The notes under the pieces are model-generated. The model had not been told where the DNA came from. It worked only from the letters and a program-made list of their open reading frames with translations, and ran no database searches. 64,000 bases of DNA from assembly GCF_017874475.1 (NCBI RefSeq), contig NZ_JAGGLO010000005.1:1-64000 (forward strand). The letters are read 5' to 3'. The stretch is from Anaerococcus degeneri. GTDB lineage: Bacteria; Bacillota; Clostridia; Tissierellales; Peptoniphilaceae. Shown here piece by piece: positions 42,699 to 51,987 of this stretch (within the stretch, counting starts at the first letter, position 1; every line of letters begins with the position of its first letter). The position numbers and the translations under genes were made by a program.

Positions 42699-43133
42699 TC
42701 AACTTTTTATATCTATAGGATTTTCAGGCATTTTTAACTTAACTAGTGCATTCCCATGCCACCTTAAAACTGTAGCTCTTGAAGCATGAAGTTCCTTTGC
42801 TATTTCATCCCATGTCATATTGTTTAAATAACGATAGGTAAGTAGCAGTTGTTCATCCACACTTTCAAGTTTTGAAATCATGTCAAGAATTTGCTCTTTA
42901 AGCCTGATAAACAATATAAGTTTCTCATTTATCTTTGCCTCTAAGTCCATTATTTTATTTAAACTTTTCACAAAAGGTGCTTCAGTATTTTTGCTAGTTT
43001 GAACTCTGTCTATATCATATCTTGGAGAGGATACACTTGTTGCCATTAACCTAAGTCTTTTTATATCTTCTAGGTAATGCTGTATTCTTTTATCAAGCAG
43101 ATATGCTTGCTTTAAATATTCTTTTATTTCCAT
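42699..43133 (-). CDS. DUF1492/sigma-like late transcription regulator
   Basis: A 144-residue protein of the DUF1492 family, a sigma-70-region-4-like regulator type that occupies the ArpU position in Gram-positive phages. The N-terminal two thirds are coiled coil. The C-terminus is a helix-turn-helix 'LNNMTWDEIAKELHASRATV' (residues 103-122). Start ATG 43133 has GGAGGTAAGA. It probably switches on late genes through the adjacent iterons. Confidence 0.75.
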   Translation of the reverse strand: MEIKEYLKQAYLLDKRIQHYLEDIKRLRLMATSVSSPRYDIDRVQTSKNTEAPFVKSLNKIMDLEAKINEKLILFIRLKEQILDMISKLESVDEQLLLTYRYLNNMTWDEIAKELHASRATVLRWHGNALVKLKMPENPIDIKS

Positions 43134-43181
43134 TCTTACCTCCAACTTGAGGTAAGTTCTCCATAGAACCTCTTTTCCTCG

Positions 43182-44525
43182 TTACTTTAATCTTGCTTTA
43201 ACTGAATCAATCAGTGCATCTTGCATTTTCTCTTTTGCCTTTAGTGCTTTCATCACATCTTCGTCAATAGTACCTTCAGAAACAATGTGATGAATAACTA
43301 CTGTGTCTTTTTGTCCTTGTCTATAAAGCCTTGCATTGGTTTGCTGATAAAGTTCTAAACTCCAAGTAAGTGAAAACCATATAAGTGTTGATCCACCTAA
43401 TTGCAAGTTAAGTCCATGACCAGCACTTGCAGGATGAATGACTGCAATAGGAATTTTCCCTTCATTCCAGTCCGTTATATCCTTACCTGTCTTAATCTCT
43501 CTAACATCAAACCTTTCTTTTATTCTAGTTAGATCATGTTTAAACCAGTATGCTACAAGAACAGGTTTACCATTAGCACCTTCAATTAAATCTTCAAGTG
43601 CATCGAGTTTTCTATCATGAATTACGATGCTTTCCTTTTTATCGTTATACACAGCACCGTTTGCCATTTGAAGAAGTTTACTAGATAGGGCTGCAGCATT
43701 TATAGCATCGATTTCTTCATCTTCAACGGATAGCACCATATCCTTTTTTAAGGAATCATATAATTTTTGTTCCTTTTCCGATAATGAAACCACCACCTCA
43801 TTCATAATGCATTCTGGCATTTTCAGAAAGTCTTTTGATTTCATAGAAATCGTAATATCTGATATAAGGCTATATATCATTTTCTCTGCTCCATCTTTAG
43901 GTTTATATGAAAATATCATCTGCTGATTTCTTTTATCTGGTACAAAGAAGTTTTGTCTGTAGTGAGTGATATATCTTCCAAGCCTTTCTCCCATATCTAG
44001 GAGTCTAAACTCTGCCCACAAATCCATAAGACCGTTACTTGATGGAGTTCCTGTAAGTCCTACGATTCTCTTTACCTTTGGTCTTGCTTTAAGAAGTGAT
44101 TTGAACCTTTTTGCCTGATAACTTTTGAAAGATGATAGTTCATCAATTACCACCATATCAAAAAACCACTTAAAGCCACTTTTTGTAATAAGCCAATCTA
44201 CATTTTCACGGTTAATAATGTAAATGTGTGCGGGTTTCTTTAATGCATCAAGCCTTTCTTTTTCACTTCCTGTTACTACAGAATAGCTAAGATATTTTAG
44301 ATGTTCCCATTTTTTAATCTCCTCTGGCCATGTAGAAATCGCAACTCTTAATGGTGCGATAACAAGAGTCCTTGATACATCAAAGTAATCAAGCATAAGT
44401 TCATTTATTGCACTAAGGCTTATGACACTTTTTCCAAGACCCATTTCCAATAGAACTGCTGATATTGGACTATTTATGATAAAGTTCGTTGCATACCTTT
44501 GATAATCATGAGGAGAGTATTTCAT
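43182..44525 (-). CDS. SNF2/DEAD-type phage helicase
   Basis: A 447-residue SF2 helicase of the SNF2-like type common in phage replication modules. Motif I 'LLEMGLGKSVISL' lies near residue 30, motif II 'VVIDELSSFKS' near 125, motif III 'LTGTPSSN' near 157, and motif VI 'QTNARLYRQGQK' near 400. Start ATG 44525 has GGAGGTGTTATTG and overlaps the VRR-NUC gene by 20 bases. The pair probably acts in recombination or fork processing. Confidence 0.87.
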   Translation of the reverse strand: MKYSPHDYQRYATNFIINSPISAVLLEMGLGKSVISLSAINELMLDYFDVSRTLVIAPLRVAISTWPEEIKKWEHLKYLSYSVVTGSEKERLDALKKPAHIYIINRENVDWLITKSGFKWFFDMVVIDELSSFKSYQAKRFKSLLKARPKVKRIVGLTGTPSSNGLMDLWAEFRLLDMGERLGRYITHYRQNFFVPDKRNQQMIFSYKPKDGAEKMIYSLISDITISMKSKDFLKMPECIMNEVVVSLSEKEQKLYDSLKKDMVLSVEDEEIDAINAAALSSKLLQMANGAVYNDKKESIVIHDRKLDALEDLIEGANGKPVLVAYWFKHDLTRIKERFDVREIKTGKDITDWNEGKIPIAVIHPASAGHGLNLQLGGSTLIWFSLTWSLELYQQTNARLYRQGQKDTVVIHHIVSEGTIDEDVMKALKAKEKMQDALIDSVKARLK

Positions 44526-44796
44526 CAATAACACCTCCGATTTGCTCTTTATCATCAATCACAAAACATTTAAAACCTAACTTCCTAAAATCAGCCATTC
44601 TTTTTAGCTGAAGAGGTCTTGGTTTTTTACCTTTTGCCTTAAGTTCTACAAAAGCAAACTTCCCTTCCGGGAGAAGAAGTAAACGATCTGGAATACCAGA
44701 TAGACTAGGACTTACAAACTTTATTGCAAAACCACCTTTTTCTTTAATCTTACGAACTAAGCATTTTTCAATATCACTTTCTCTTAAACAGCTCAT
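44506..44796 (-). CDS. VRR-NUC domain nuclease
   Basis: A 96-residue stand-alone VRR-NUC nuclease, a PD-(D/E)XK relative acting on branched DNA. Catalytic landmarks are E in 'SDIEKCLVRKI', 'SGIPDRLLLLP' and 'FAFVELKAKGKKPRPLQ'. In phages it is regularly followed by the SNF2-like helicase, as here. Confidence 0.87.
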   Translation of the reverse strand: MSCLRESDIEKCLVRKIKEKGGFAIKFVSPSLSGIPDRLLLLPEGKFAFVELKAKGKKPRPLQLKRMADFRKLGFKCFVIDDKEQIGGVIDEILSS

Positions 44797-45103
44797 CTGC
44801 TCTCTCCTTTGCCATAGCCTTTATTTTTTCATCAATATCATTTCTTGTCTCACTAGCTAAATTGCCGTAAAACACATCAACATATTTATTTCCAAGATTA
44901 GGATAGTCAGAAAACATATTACTATCAGCCTTTGAACAGATTTCATCAATAGTATTTAATGCCTTTAATAACCTACCTGTATCCTTGGCATGAAGTACAG
45001 GACTAATTGCAACTACCGCTTTTGTCCCTACTGTCTTAAGGAGTCTCATATACGCTCCTGCATTTTCATAAACTTCAATTTTTCTTTCATTTATTGTAAT
45101 CAT
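44774..45103 (-). CDS. Hypothetical phage replication-module protein
   Basis: A 109-residue protein beginning MITINERKIEVYENAG, with no domain that I recognise. It overlaps the VRR-NUC gene by 23 bases and follows the candidate origin; GAAAGGAATAGAAATACG precedes the ATG. A role in replication is suggested only by position. Confidence 0.5.
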   Translation of the reverse strand: MITINERKIEVYENAGAYMRLLKTVGTKAVVAISPVLHAKDTGRLLKALNTIDEICSKADSNMFSDYPNLGNKYVDVFYGNLASETRNDIDEKIKAMAKERADELFKRK

Positions 45104-45140
45104 CGTATTTCTATTCCTTTCATCAAATTGTTAAAAATAG

Positions 45141-45279
45141 TTTTGTCCTATTTTGTCACGCTGTCGCTATATAGATAGCTTTTTTAAATTAATTTATTTA
45201 TATATAAAGTATTGCTACATATAGAACTGTGTATGGGACGTGGGAACAGCGTGACAAAACCCTTATATGTGTGACAAAA
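45141..45279. other. Candidate phage replication origin
   Basis: The gap holds a perfect 14-bp inverted repeat, TTTTGTCACGCTGT (45151-45164) and ACAGCGTGACAAAA (45246-45259), around an AT-only-rich tract near 45,178-45,205. Further copies of the GTGACAAAA-type motif lie at 45141 (one mismatch) and 45271-45279, all in steps of 10 or 20 bp. Iterons flanking an easily melted tract, next to the primase-helicase gene, fit an origin. Confidence 0.55.
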
Positions 45280-45286
45280 AAGTCTT

Positions 45287-47560
45287 TTACTCCGATAAAA
45301 CACTCGGATTGATGGAATACACCACATTCTTAGGTCTTCCATTTCTCATTTTTTCTGCCGGATCTATTTCTGAAAGACGGATATATCCATAGTCTTCAAG
45401 ATTGTCCAGTATGCTTTGTGCCTCTTCTGCACTTCCAACCCACCTGCAAAGTCTCATGACTTCCCTTCTTGTAATGTTTACAAGTTCTTTTTCTTTTAAT
45501 TTTTCAAGAACCATAAGAGCAGCCTTAAAGTCTGAACGAACTCCCATATCTCCATAGGCATTAACTGCATGGACTAAAAAATATTTTCCAATTTTAACAG
45601 CATTAGAAAAAACTTCTTCATCAATTACAATCGGTGAATCTTCTTCTAAAAGAGCATCTCCCACATCTTTTTTTATCACACTACTTCTTGCAAGTATCCC
45701 TGCAATGCGAAGCGTATTTCCCACTAGTTTTCCGAGCCAATCGCTGTACATAGTAAATTCACCTACAAGCTTTTGTTCCACCAAGTCAAAATACTCTTTT
45801 AAGAGTTCCTTTGCCTTTTCACTCAGCTTTATAATTTGTGTATTTCCCGTCTTTTCTTCCATCAGAATATTATCGATTAACTCCTTATATTCCCTATATA
45901 CATCTTTGGAAATGCATTCTGATTCTAAGGTCCTTTTTCCAACAAAAGATTGTGGTGTAGTGTATAGAAATCTTGCGGTTAGCCCTCTATGACGAAACTT
46001 CTTATTTCTCATTAGCTCACCAATCACTACAGGTTGAACAGACAAGAGAATGCTAAGACACGCATTTTCAACATAGATAGAATTTCTCATAATTCTATCT
46101 ACGGATATGTTTTCTCCGGAGTAGGCTTTAAGAAAAACATCAATATTTACCTTGCTGGAATAAGTGCCTGATATGACATCAAAAATTCCACCTTCAGATG
46201 AAATAATAGAAATAGCATTATTATTTTCTGCCAAACTTTCTGTGAGTTTTTCAGTAGTCGTATCATCCACATAAACCTTTAAAGGCTTACTTTCTGTAAA
46301 ATTTACAAGTTCTTCTACCACACTTCTGATTTCATCATTAAATTCACTAGAAGTTTTGTCCTCTCCCTTTTTCTTACTTTGGCTCAGAAGACTGTTTTTC
46401 TTGTTTTCTAGTCTCTGTTTGATGACTTTAGACATTTCAAATTCCACTTTATGAATTTGGTTATATTTTTTGATATATTCATCCACAGGTTTTATGACAA
46501 GCGAAATAACTGCAGACTTTCTTTCCGAAGGCTCTGCTATAATTACGCTGTAAATATTAGTTGGTTCATGCCAATCCGCTTTTCCCTCAACTTTATATAA
46601 ATTTTTCATACAAGCTGATACAGTAGCAAGAACTCCAACTGCTGCCATATCCACAGGAGTCTGTGTTGATTTTCCTACAGCAATTGCATAGTTTCGTAAA
46701 GCCTTAGGAAGGGCTTCAATAGGAAAATTTGGCATCTTTTCTCCCGTAAACGGTAATGGCTCATCCCAAGAAACTTTTTTATATTCGTCTGGAGGTATAT
46801 ATCCTTTTTGTTTAGATATATTTTCATAAAAGCTGATTGCACTCTTCCAAATGAGTGAAAGTTCTTCCCTATCCAAAGGAGGGTTACACTTTTCAGATTC
46901 CTCTAAAAATGCTTTTTTTGCCTTTTCGCTTTTCCCGTATCGTTTTAAGATAATTCCTGCAAAATGGCTTAATGTAGAATTGCGACTTCCTTCTTGTATT
47001 TGGCTACCTAATATAGGTAGATCTTCAAATTTTCTTCTTCCTAAATAGTCAGTAACTGTTAAATCCCCTTCATAAAGTTCTACTTCCGGATTTTGTGTTC
47101 CATAAATAAACCTTGCGGCATCTAAGGCATTATCATCAAAGTATGGAAATTTAGCTTGAATTTGCACTTTATAATCAGCGTATTCTCCAGCATCCTTTAT
47201 TTCTTCAATTGGGAAATATATATGAAACCTTGGTCTTGCTGACTTATTCCCCTTTACCTTCATATGGTTTCTGCTATACGATGCAAAAAAGCATACTCCT
47301 GGAAAGGCTAATGCCACATCAAAAGGTGTCACCCAGTCTTTTTCATCATCTGAGTGGTCATTATCACAGTCCATAGGTATGCAATTAGAAGTTATGAACT
47401 TATCTTTACTTCTATAACTGCCTTGAAACTCTGCTGTAACATGGTCAAAAGAGATAGCTTTTATAAAGCTATCCCTATCAGATACTGTGACCACATTAGG
47501 ATAAAGGCAGTTATTCTTATTTCCGATGCAAGTAGCATCATAACAATTAAAATTTAGCAT
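45287..47560 (-). CDS. Primase-helicase (DUF3987/virulence-associated E-like)
   Basis: A 757-residue replication protein. The N-terminal 200 residues resemble a primase-polymerase type domain with acidic residues in 'IPMDCDNDHSDD', plus a PriCT-like segment. Residues 290-600 match DUF3987, a helicase-like ATPase family. The expected P-loop position reads 'IAEPSERKSAV', which lacks the usual glycines. A winged helix ends the protein. Start ATG 47560 follows GGAGGTTAAGACAA. It overlaps the DUF4406 gene and lies next to the candidate origin. Confidence 0.78.
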   Translation of the reverse strand: MLNFNCYDATCIGNKNNCLYPNVVTVSDRDSFIKAISFDHVTAEFQGSYRSKDKFITSNCIPMDCDNDHSDDEKDWVTPFDVALAFPGVCFFASYSRNHMKVKGNKSARPRFHIYFPIEEIKDAGEYADYKVQIQAKFPYFDDNALDAARFIYGTQNPEVELYEGDLTVTDYLGRRKFEDLPILGSQIQEGSRNSTLSHFAGIILKRYGKSEKAKKAFLEESEKCNPPLDREELSLIWKSAISFYENISKQKGYIPPDEYKKVSWDEPLPFTGEKMPNFPIEALPKALRNYAIAVGKSTQTPVDMAAVGVLATVSACMKNLYKVEGKADWHEPTNIYSVIIAEPSERKSAVISLVIKPVDEYIKKYNQIHKVEFEMSKVIKQRLENKKNSLLSQSKKKGEDKTSSEFNDEIRSVVEELVNFTESKPLKVYVDDTTTEKLTESLAENNNAISIISSEGGIFDVISGTYSSKVNIDVFLKAYSGENISVDRIMRNSIYVENACLSILLSVQPVVIGELMRNKKFRHRGLTARFLYTTPQSFVGKRTLESECISKDVYREYKELIDNILMEEKTGNTQIIKLSEKAKELLKEYFDLVEQKLVGEFTMYSDWLGKLVGNTLRIAGILARSSVIKKDVGDALLEEDSPIVIDEEVFSNAVKIGKYFLVHAVNAYGDMGVRSDFKAALMVLEKLKEKELVNITRREVMRLCRWVGSAEEAQSILDNLEDYGYIRLSEIDPAEKMRNGRPKNVVYSINPSVLSE

Positions 47561-47924
47561 TTGTCTTAACCTCCAAACCCTCACTTGTAAAATACTTAAT
47601 CACTTGTTTTCTTTTTTCAGCGATTTCAATTTCTCGCTTCATGCCTTCAGTGATTTCAGTACCAAAGACCCACACCTCTTGGCATTTACCAAGAAGTATG
47701 ACATCCATAAAAAGTGCATCTTTTCTTTGTTCTAAATCTCTATCATCCATAAAAGGAAACAAGAGATGTGGAGTTACAGGAATTGCACCATTCTTATAGG
47801 CAAGTTCCGCATAATGAATGGCTTTCTTAATGTTTAAATCTTTATCACCACTATATGGAGAGCAGATATATGCAAGTGGTCTGAAGTTTGGATTTTCAAG
47901 GTGTTTCTTATATGTCTTACTCAT
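47547..47924 (-). CDS. DUF4406 family protein (nucleoside deoxyribosyltransferase-like)
   Basis: A 125-residue protein with 'PLAYICSPYSGDKDLNIKKA' and 'WVFGTEITEGMKREIEIA', the DUF4406 pattern related to nucleoside 2-deoxyribosyltransferases. It may act on nucleotides or DNA base metabolites; activity is unproven for the family. Start ATG 47924 has GGGAGGCAGATT. Confidence 0.72.
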   Translation of the reverse strand: MSKTYKKHLENPNFRPLAYICSPYSGDKDLNIKKAIHYAELAYKNGAIPVTPHLLFPFMDDRDLEQRKDALFMDVILLGKCQEVWVFGTEITEGMKREIEIAEKRKQVIKYFTSEGLEVKTNAKF

Positions 47925-48591
47925 AATCTGCCTCCCTTCCAATCTTTCCTAAATACCATTCAAGTTGTATTTTTCTTGCTTGATAATCTGGAGTAGAAAT
48001 CAAAAGACCTGCATCAATTTTTTGCAATCTATCTATTAGATACATTTGACTGGAAGATAGATACGGACGAATACTTTGGCCTTTATCGATTCCATACAAT
48101 TCCCTGAACTGTTTTGCTGACATCCCAAGAACAAGTCGATTTATCATGTCGCATTCGTTACTATAGTGATACGCCTTTGGATGGTCATGAATTAAACTGA
48201 TATTTTCAGTTAAGATAGGAAACATCTCTCTTGCTGAAATAAGCGTTGTTATGAAATCTTCCATCTCATTAAACTTTTTGATATATAGTTCTTTAAACTT
48301 CATAGCCTTTGGCCCGGTATAACCCATTGCCAAAATGGTAAAACCGTCTCTTGTTAACAGATAGCATGGTAGTTTTCTACCTGTAGAATCCTTATAGCTA
48401 CTCAACTCAAAATTGAGCTCAGTAAATTCTTCACTCAGCCCAGATTTGGGTTCAGTGATTGACTGAATATCACGAATTACATTTGAATGTCTTTTTTCAA
48501 AGAACTGTGCAACAAATCTGCTGTCTACTCTGGCGGTGTTATGCTTGTCAGCCATAATGCCATAATCATTCATTGGAATCATTGCTTTCAT
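47917..48591 (-). CDS. Rha-family phage regulatory protein
   Basis: A 224-residue protein. The N-terminal Rha domain covers residues 15-110 ('VDSRFVAQFFEKRHSNVIRDI' and 'YLLTRDGFTILAMGYTGPKA', partly quoted). The C-terminal half resembles phage antirepressor tails. Rha proteins affect lysogeny decisions in lambdoid phages; here no CI-type partner is visible. ATG 48591 has GGAGGTGTTAATC. Confidence 0.75.
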   Translation of the reverse strand: MKAMIPMNDYGIMADKHNTARVDSRFVAQFFEKRHSNVIRDIQSITEPKSGLSEEFTELNFELSSYKDSTGRKLPCYLLTRDGFTILAMGYTGPKAMKFKELYIKKFNEMEDFITTLISAREMFPILTENISLIHDHPKAYHYSNECDMINRLVLGMSAKQFRELYGIDKGQSIRPYLSSSQMYLIDRLQKIDAGLLISTPDYQARKIQLEWYLGKIGREADYE

Positions 48592-48712
48592 GATTAACAC
48601 CTCCATTCAAACATCCGCTTAATTCTTCTACTGCCACTTGGAGCTCTTTTATTTGCTGGTCTCTTACCTTATCCATTGTTTCCAAGTCGGTGATTTTTTC
48701 TTCAATAGTCAT
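48566..48712 (-). CDS. Very small coiled-coil phage protein
   Basis: A 48-codon frame starting MTIEEKITDLETM, with a strong CAGGAGGTCAAATAG site. It is largely one heptad-patterned helix (LETMDKVRDQQIKELQVAV, residues 10-28). It overlaps the rha start by 26 bases, which suggests translational coupling. Function unknown. Confidence 0.5.
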   Translation of the reverse strand: MTIEEKITDLETMDKVRDQQIKELQVAVEELSGCLNGGVNHESNDSNE

Positions 48713-48751
48713 CTATTTGACCTCCTGTAATTTTTTTGAAGGCACTATTAC

Positions 48752-48798
48752 CTTCTAAATCACAGGCAAAGAAAAAGAGCGGATAGTAAACCCCGCTC
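48752..48798 (-). terminator. Dispersed phage element, copy B (terminator)
   Basis: On the minus strand GAGCGG (48798-48793) pairs with CCGCTC (48782-48777) around a loop GGTTTACTAT, followed by a T-rich run and the conserved TTTGCCTGTGATTT. It lies just after the DNA polymerase gene. Loop and tail are shared with copies A and C. Confidence 0.75.
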
Positions 48799-48807
48799 AA
48801 AATTTTT

Positions 48808-50805
48808 CTAATCTTTTTTATAAAATTCGCATTCGTAACCATCTGCACGAAGAAGTAATCCCTTCGCCCAAGGTGGCGTTCTTCCCATTTGCTCACATAC
48901 TGCATCAAGGCTCATTCTTTTATCTGCCTCTATAATTATTTCATCGTGAATATGAGCTACTATCTGGCAGTTTCTTAATGTCTTCATAGCAAAAAGCAAA
49001 ATATCTCTCGCAGTCCCTTGAATAATGTTTTCTACAAATTTAGGACCATAACTTTCCAGCCTTTCCCACTTTTTAGCATTACCGACACCTTCATAAGTAA
49101 CTGACTCACCACCGAACTTATTCTCACCAATTCTAGGTTTTACATAGGCAAGTTTTCTTCCTGAAGGAAGTTCTATAAATAAAAATCCACTTTTCCATGA
49201 GAATTTTATGCCATGAGTTTTAGTTTCTATTCTTTGCTTTATACAAGTTTTGACCGCTCTATCAACATCCCACCAAAGGCTAGTAATCATAGGATTTGAG
49301 TTTCTCCAAGCGTCAACCAGTGGCTGAAGTTCTTCTTCAGTAAGTCCCATATCAAGTGCTCCCATAGCTTTTAATGCACCTACCGAACCCCCATAGCCAA
49401 GTGCCAGTTCTGCGATTTTACCCTTTTGGCGAAGTTCACTATTTATACCATGCTTTTCAACAGGAACTCCAAACATCTGACTTGCTGATGAACAGTAGAT
49501 ATCTTTACCTTCTTCAAAGACTTTCATTCTCCATTTTTCGCCTGCAAGCCATGCAAGGACTCTCGCTTCAATGGCTGAAAAATCAGCTACAATGAATTTG
49601 TTATTGTTTTGAGGTACAAAGGCCGTTCTAATAAGCTGTGATAAGGTATCTGGGATATCTTCATATAATATTTCAATCGCATCTACATTTCCTAATTTTA
49701 CAAGTGCTCTAGCATCAGCTAAATCTGGCAGATGGTTTTGTGGCAGGTTTTGTAACTGAACAAGTCTTCCTGCAAATCTTCCAGTTCTATTTGCACCATA
49801 ATATCGAAACATTCCTCTTTCCCTATTATCTGTGCAGGCAGCATTTTTCATAGCTGTATATTTTTTTACAGATGACTTTGATAACTGCTGTCTTAAAGTA
49901 AGGACTTCTACCAGTTCTTTAGATGCCGTCTTTATTTCTTTTGCTACTTCCTTTTTGCCTAAAGACTCCATTTCAAGTCCATGTTCAGATAGCCAAGTTC
50001 TCATCTGAAGAACTGAGTTAGGATTTTCAAGTCCGGTAATTTCTGTTAGCTTTTGCATAAGACTAGCCTTTACACCAGTATCTAATTTGATTGCTGATTC
50101 AACAAGTACAGGATCAATAGCAATGCCTCTATCGTTGATTTCCTGGTCTAGATAAAACTCATCCCAAGTGTCTCTTGACACAGGAAATCTCGATAATTTC
50201 TCTTGAATTCCCATCTCCACTTCCACATCACGCTTGTTATATGATTTGAATTGTTCCCATTTTTCTTCATCATGAAAGTACAGATTCCTTGTTCTTCCTC
50301 CGTTAGTTTTTGTCGGAGTGCAGGGTACACAAAAATACTTGATTAGGTTTTTACCTTCGCTTAATTTCTGCTTATCAAGTCCTAGCACAGCACCCACTCC
50401 TTCAAGAGATAATGGAAGTCCAAGTGTTGCAGACCAAATCATGGTACATTTCCAAGAAGTCGGATTTAAAAACATAGCCTTTGATGTACTAAGCTTATGA
50501 TTATCATAAAAAGGATCTAGACTGATACCTTTATCCCTTAAATATCTTGATAAACAAACTCTCTCAAATTGTGCATTAAATGCCCATTTACTTATTTTCT
50601 CATCAGTGAGTGCGTCCAATATTTCAGAAGGAATTTCCTCTCCTTTTGCTAAATCTATTACTTTAACATCACTACCATCAACGCTGTAAGCAAATAAGAG
50701 TATTTCAAAATCATCGGATTCGGCATATTTATATACTCCCGACTTTTTCAAATTAACAGAAGAAAAGGTCTCCAAGTCCAGTGATAGTGTCTTTATTCCA
50801 GCCAT
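48808..50805 (-). CDS. Phage family A DNA polymerase
   Basis: A 665-residue polymerase I-type enzyme. The 3'-5' exonuclease domain begins 'LSLDLETFSSVNLKKSGVY' (residues 6-24). The polymerase has motif A 'FIVADFSAIEARVLAWLAGE' (near 405), motif B 'RQKGKIAELALGYGGS' (near 455) and motif C 'AHIHDEIIIEAD' (near 620). It replicates the phage genome. Its start overlaps the homing-type HNH gene by 13 bases. Confidence 0.92.
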   Translation of the reverse strand: MAGIKTLSLDLETFSSVNLKKSGVYKYAESDDFEILLFAYSVDGSDVKVIDLAKGEEIPSEILDALTDEKISKWAFNAQFERVCLSRYLRDKGISLDPFYDNHKLSTSKAMFLNPTSWKCTMIWSATLGLPLSLEGVGAVLGLDKQKLSEGKNLIKYFCVPCTPTKTNGGRTRNLYFHDEEKWEQFKSYNKRDVEVEMGIQEKLSRFPVSRDTWDEFYLDQEINDRGIAIDPVLVESAIKLDTGVKASLMQKLTEITGLENPNSVLQMRTWLSEHGLEMESLGKKEVAKEIKTASKELVEVLTLRQQLSKSSVKKYTAMKNAACTDNRERGMFRYYGANRTGRFAGRLVQLQNLPQNHLPDLADARALVKLGNVDAIEILYEDIPDTLSQLIRTAFVPQNNNKFIVADFSAIEARVLAWLAGEKWRMKVFEEGKDIYCSSASQMFGVPVEKHGINSELRQKGKIAELALGYGGSVGALKAMGALDMGLTEEELQPLVDAWRNSNPMITSLWWDVDRAVKTCIKQRIETKTHGIKFSWKSGFLFIELPSGRKLAYVKPRIGENKFGGESVTYEGVGNAKKWERLESYGPKFVENIIQGTARDILLFAMKTLRNCQIVAHIHDEIIIEADKRMSLDAVCEQMGRTPPWAKGLLLRADGYECEFYKKD

Positions 50806-51317
50806 CCATATATCCTCCTTGTTTTGATATTACTAACGGTGGTTTGTGATACCCCATATAATTCAGCTATTTCATAGCCACGATAACCACATAAGAATCT
50901 AAATCGAATGTCGTATACATCCTTTATAGAAAGTTTTCTCCATCGTCCACCGTCGTTATAAACATCTAATATATTTTCACTTCTTGTACCGTAACGAAGA
51001 TTTTCAACTCTGTTATCCTTTGAATGACCGTTATTGTGTAGAACCTCATTTCCTAAAGGGCATTCTCCTAAAAAAGTACGTGCTATTAGTTGATGTACGG
51101 GGATTCCATTCGTTCCATGTCCAAGAACAACAGAAACATGTCCTGCTTTGCAGTATTTACCTGGTTTCAAAATTCTGCCTTGAACTGTTCTCTGAAACTC
51201 ACGCCCTGTAAAATGACAAATTCCCCTTACTTTTCTTGTTAAGCTACGTATCCGCCCCTCGCTACTTGCTTGATATTTCCCCTCATATCCAGGAATATCT
51301 TTCCATATTTCGTTCAT
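50793..51317 (-). CDS. NUMOD4/HNH homing-type endonuclease
   Basis: A 174-residue protein. Residues 1-50 are a NUMOD4 motif (WKDIPGYEGKYQASSEGRIRS, quoted without its end). The HNH core 'VLHNNGHSKDNRVENLRYGT' lies near residue 95, and the C-terminus has a helix-turn-helix (EIAELYGVSQTTVSNIK). Such free-standing homing endonucleases sit beside replication genes and spread by cutting alleles that lack them. It lies between DUF2815 and the polymerase and overlaps the latter. Confidence 0.85.
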   Translation of the reverse strand: MNEIWKDIPGYEGKYQASSEGRIRSLTRKVRGICHFTGREFQRTVQGRILKPGKYCKAGHVSVVLGHGTNGIPVHQLIARTFLGECPLGNEVLHNNGHSKDNRVENLRYGTRSENILDVYNDGGRWRKLSIKDVYDIRFRFLCGYRGYEIAELYGVSQTTVSNIKTRRIYGWLE

Positions 51318-51338
51318 TACTCCTCCTTAAACAAACAG

Positions 51339-51360
51339 GTGGCAAGGTTGCCCCCACCAC
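51339..51360 (-). terminator. Weak hairpin before the homing endonuclease gene
   Basis: On the minus strand GGTG and GCAA pair with TTGC and CACC around a short loop, followed by TGTTTGTTT. It may lower read-through into the HNH gene. Otherwise 51318-51437 is empty. Confidence 0.4.
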
Positions 51361-51437
51361 CCGATTTCTGTTATTCTTTCATTATTTGTTTCTAATGTCC
51401 TTCCATATCCTGAAAACAGGTAATGAGTACAGAGCTC

Positions 51438-51986
51438 CTATGCCAAGAAGTCATCATCTTCTAGGCTTGTGAAATCATCAGCAGCATTACTTCTTCCACC
51501 AAGTGGCTCACCATCTCTAATCTTTTGAATATTTCCAAGTCCGCAGGCAATACCTTTATTTCCATTTGAGTTAAAGGCATAAAAGCTGATTGATACACGA
51601 GCATAACAACCTGAATATACTTCACTTCTATCAAGGATAGGCTTTACAGCTTTATCTACAATTTGAGGTGCTGTTACGCTATTTGCGTTGATGAAATAAT
51701 GACCCTTATAGGCCTCATCATCACGCTCAATATCTCCATCACGAAGAGGCAGTTTAATAGCAGCCTTGTTTGGTTTCTTCCCTCCAAACTTACCGATTCC
51801 TTCTTCGATTGCAGCATCAATTGCCTTTTCAATTGCCGTAATTGTTTCTTTATCATCCTTTGGAATAAGAAGAGATACACTATACTTCTCAGGCCCTCCA
51901 TTGATTGATTTTGGCTCCCAGCCGTTAAAATATGAAAGTCTTGTGTCTTTTCCTGTGATTACCTTTGTTCTACTAATATTTGCCAT
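51438..51986 (-). CDS. DUF2815 single-stranded DNA-binding-like protein
   Basis: A 182-residue protein of the DUF2815 family, related to the T7 gp2.5-type OB fold. It begins 'MANISRTKVITGKDTRLSYF' and ends with an acidic tail (DDFTSLEDDDFLA) typical of SSB-like proteins that recruit partners. It likely coats single strands during replication or recombination, together with the DUF2800 nuclease. Confidence 0.82.
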   Translation of the reverse strand: MANISRTKVITGKDTRLSYFNGWEPKSINGGPEKYSVSLLIPKDDKETITAIEKAIDAAIEEGIGKFGGKKPNKAAIKLPLRDGDIERDDEAYKGHYFINANSVTAPQIVDKAVKPILDRSEVYSGCYARVSISFYAFNSNGNKGIACGLGNIQKIRDGEPLGGRSNAADDFTSLEDDDFLA

Positions 51987-51987
51987 T

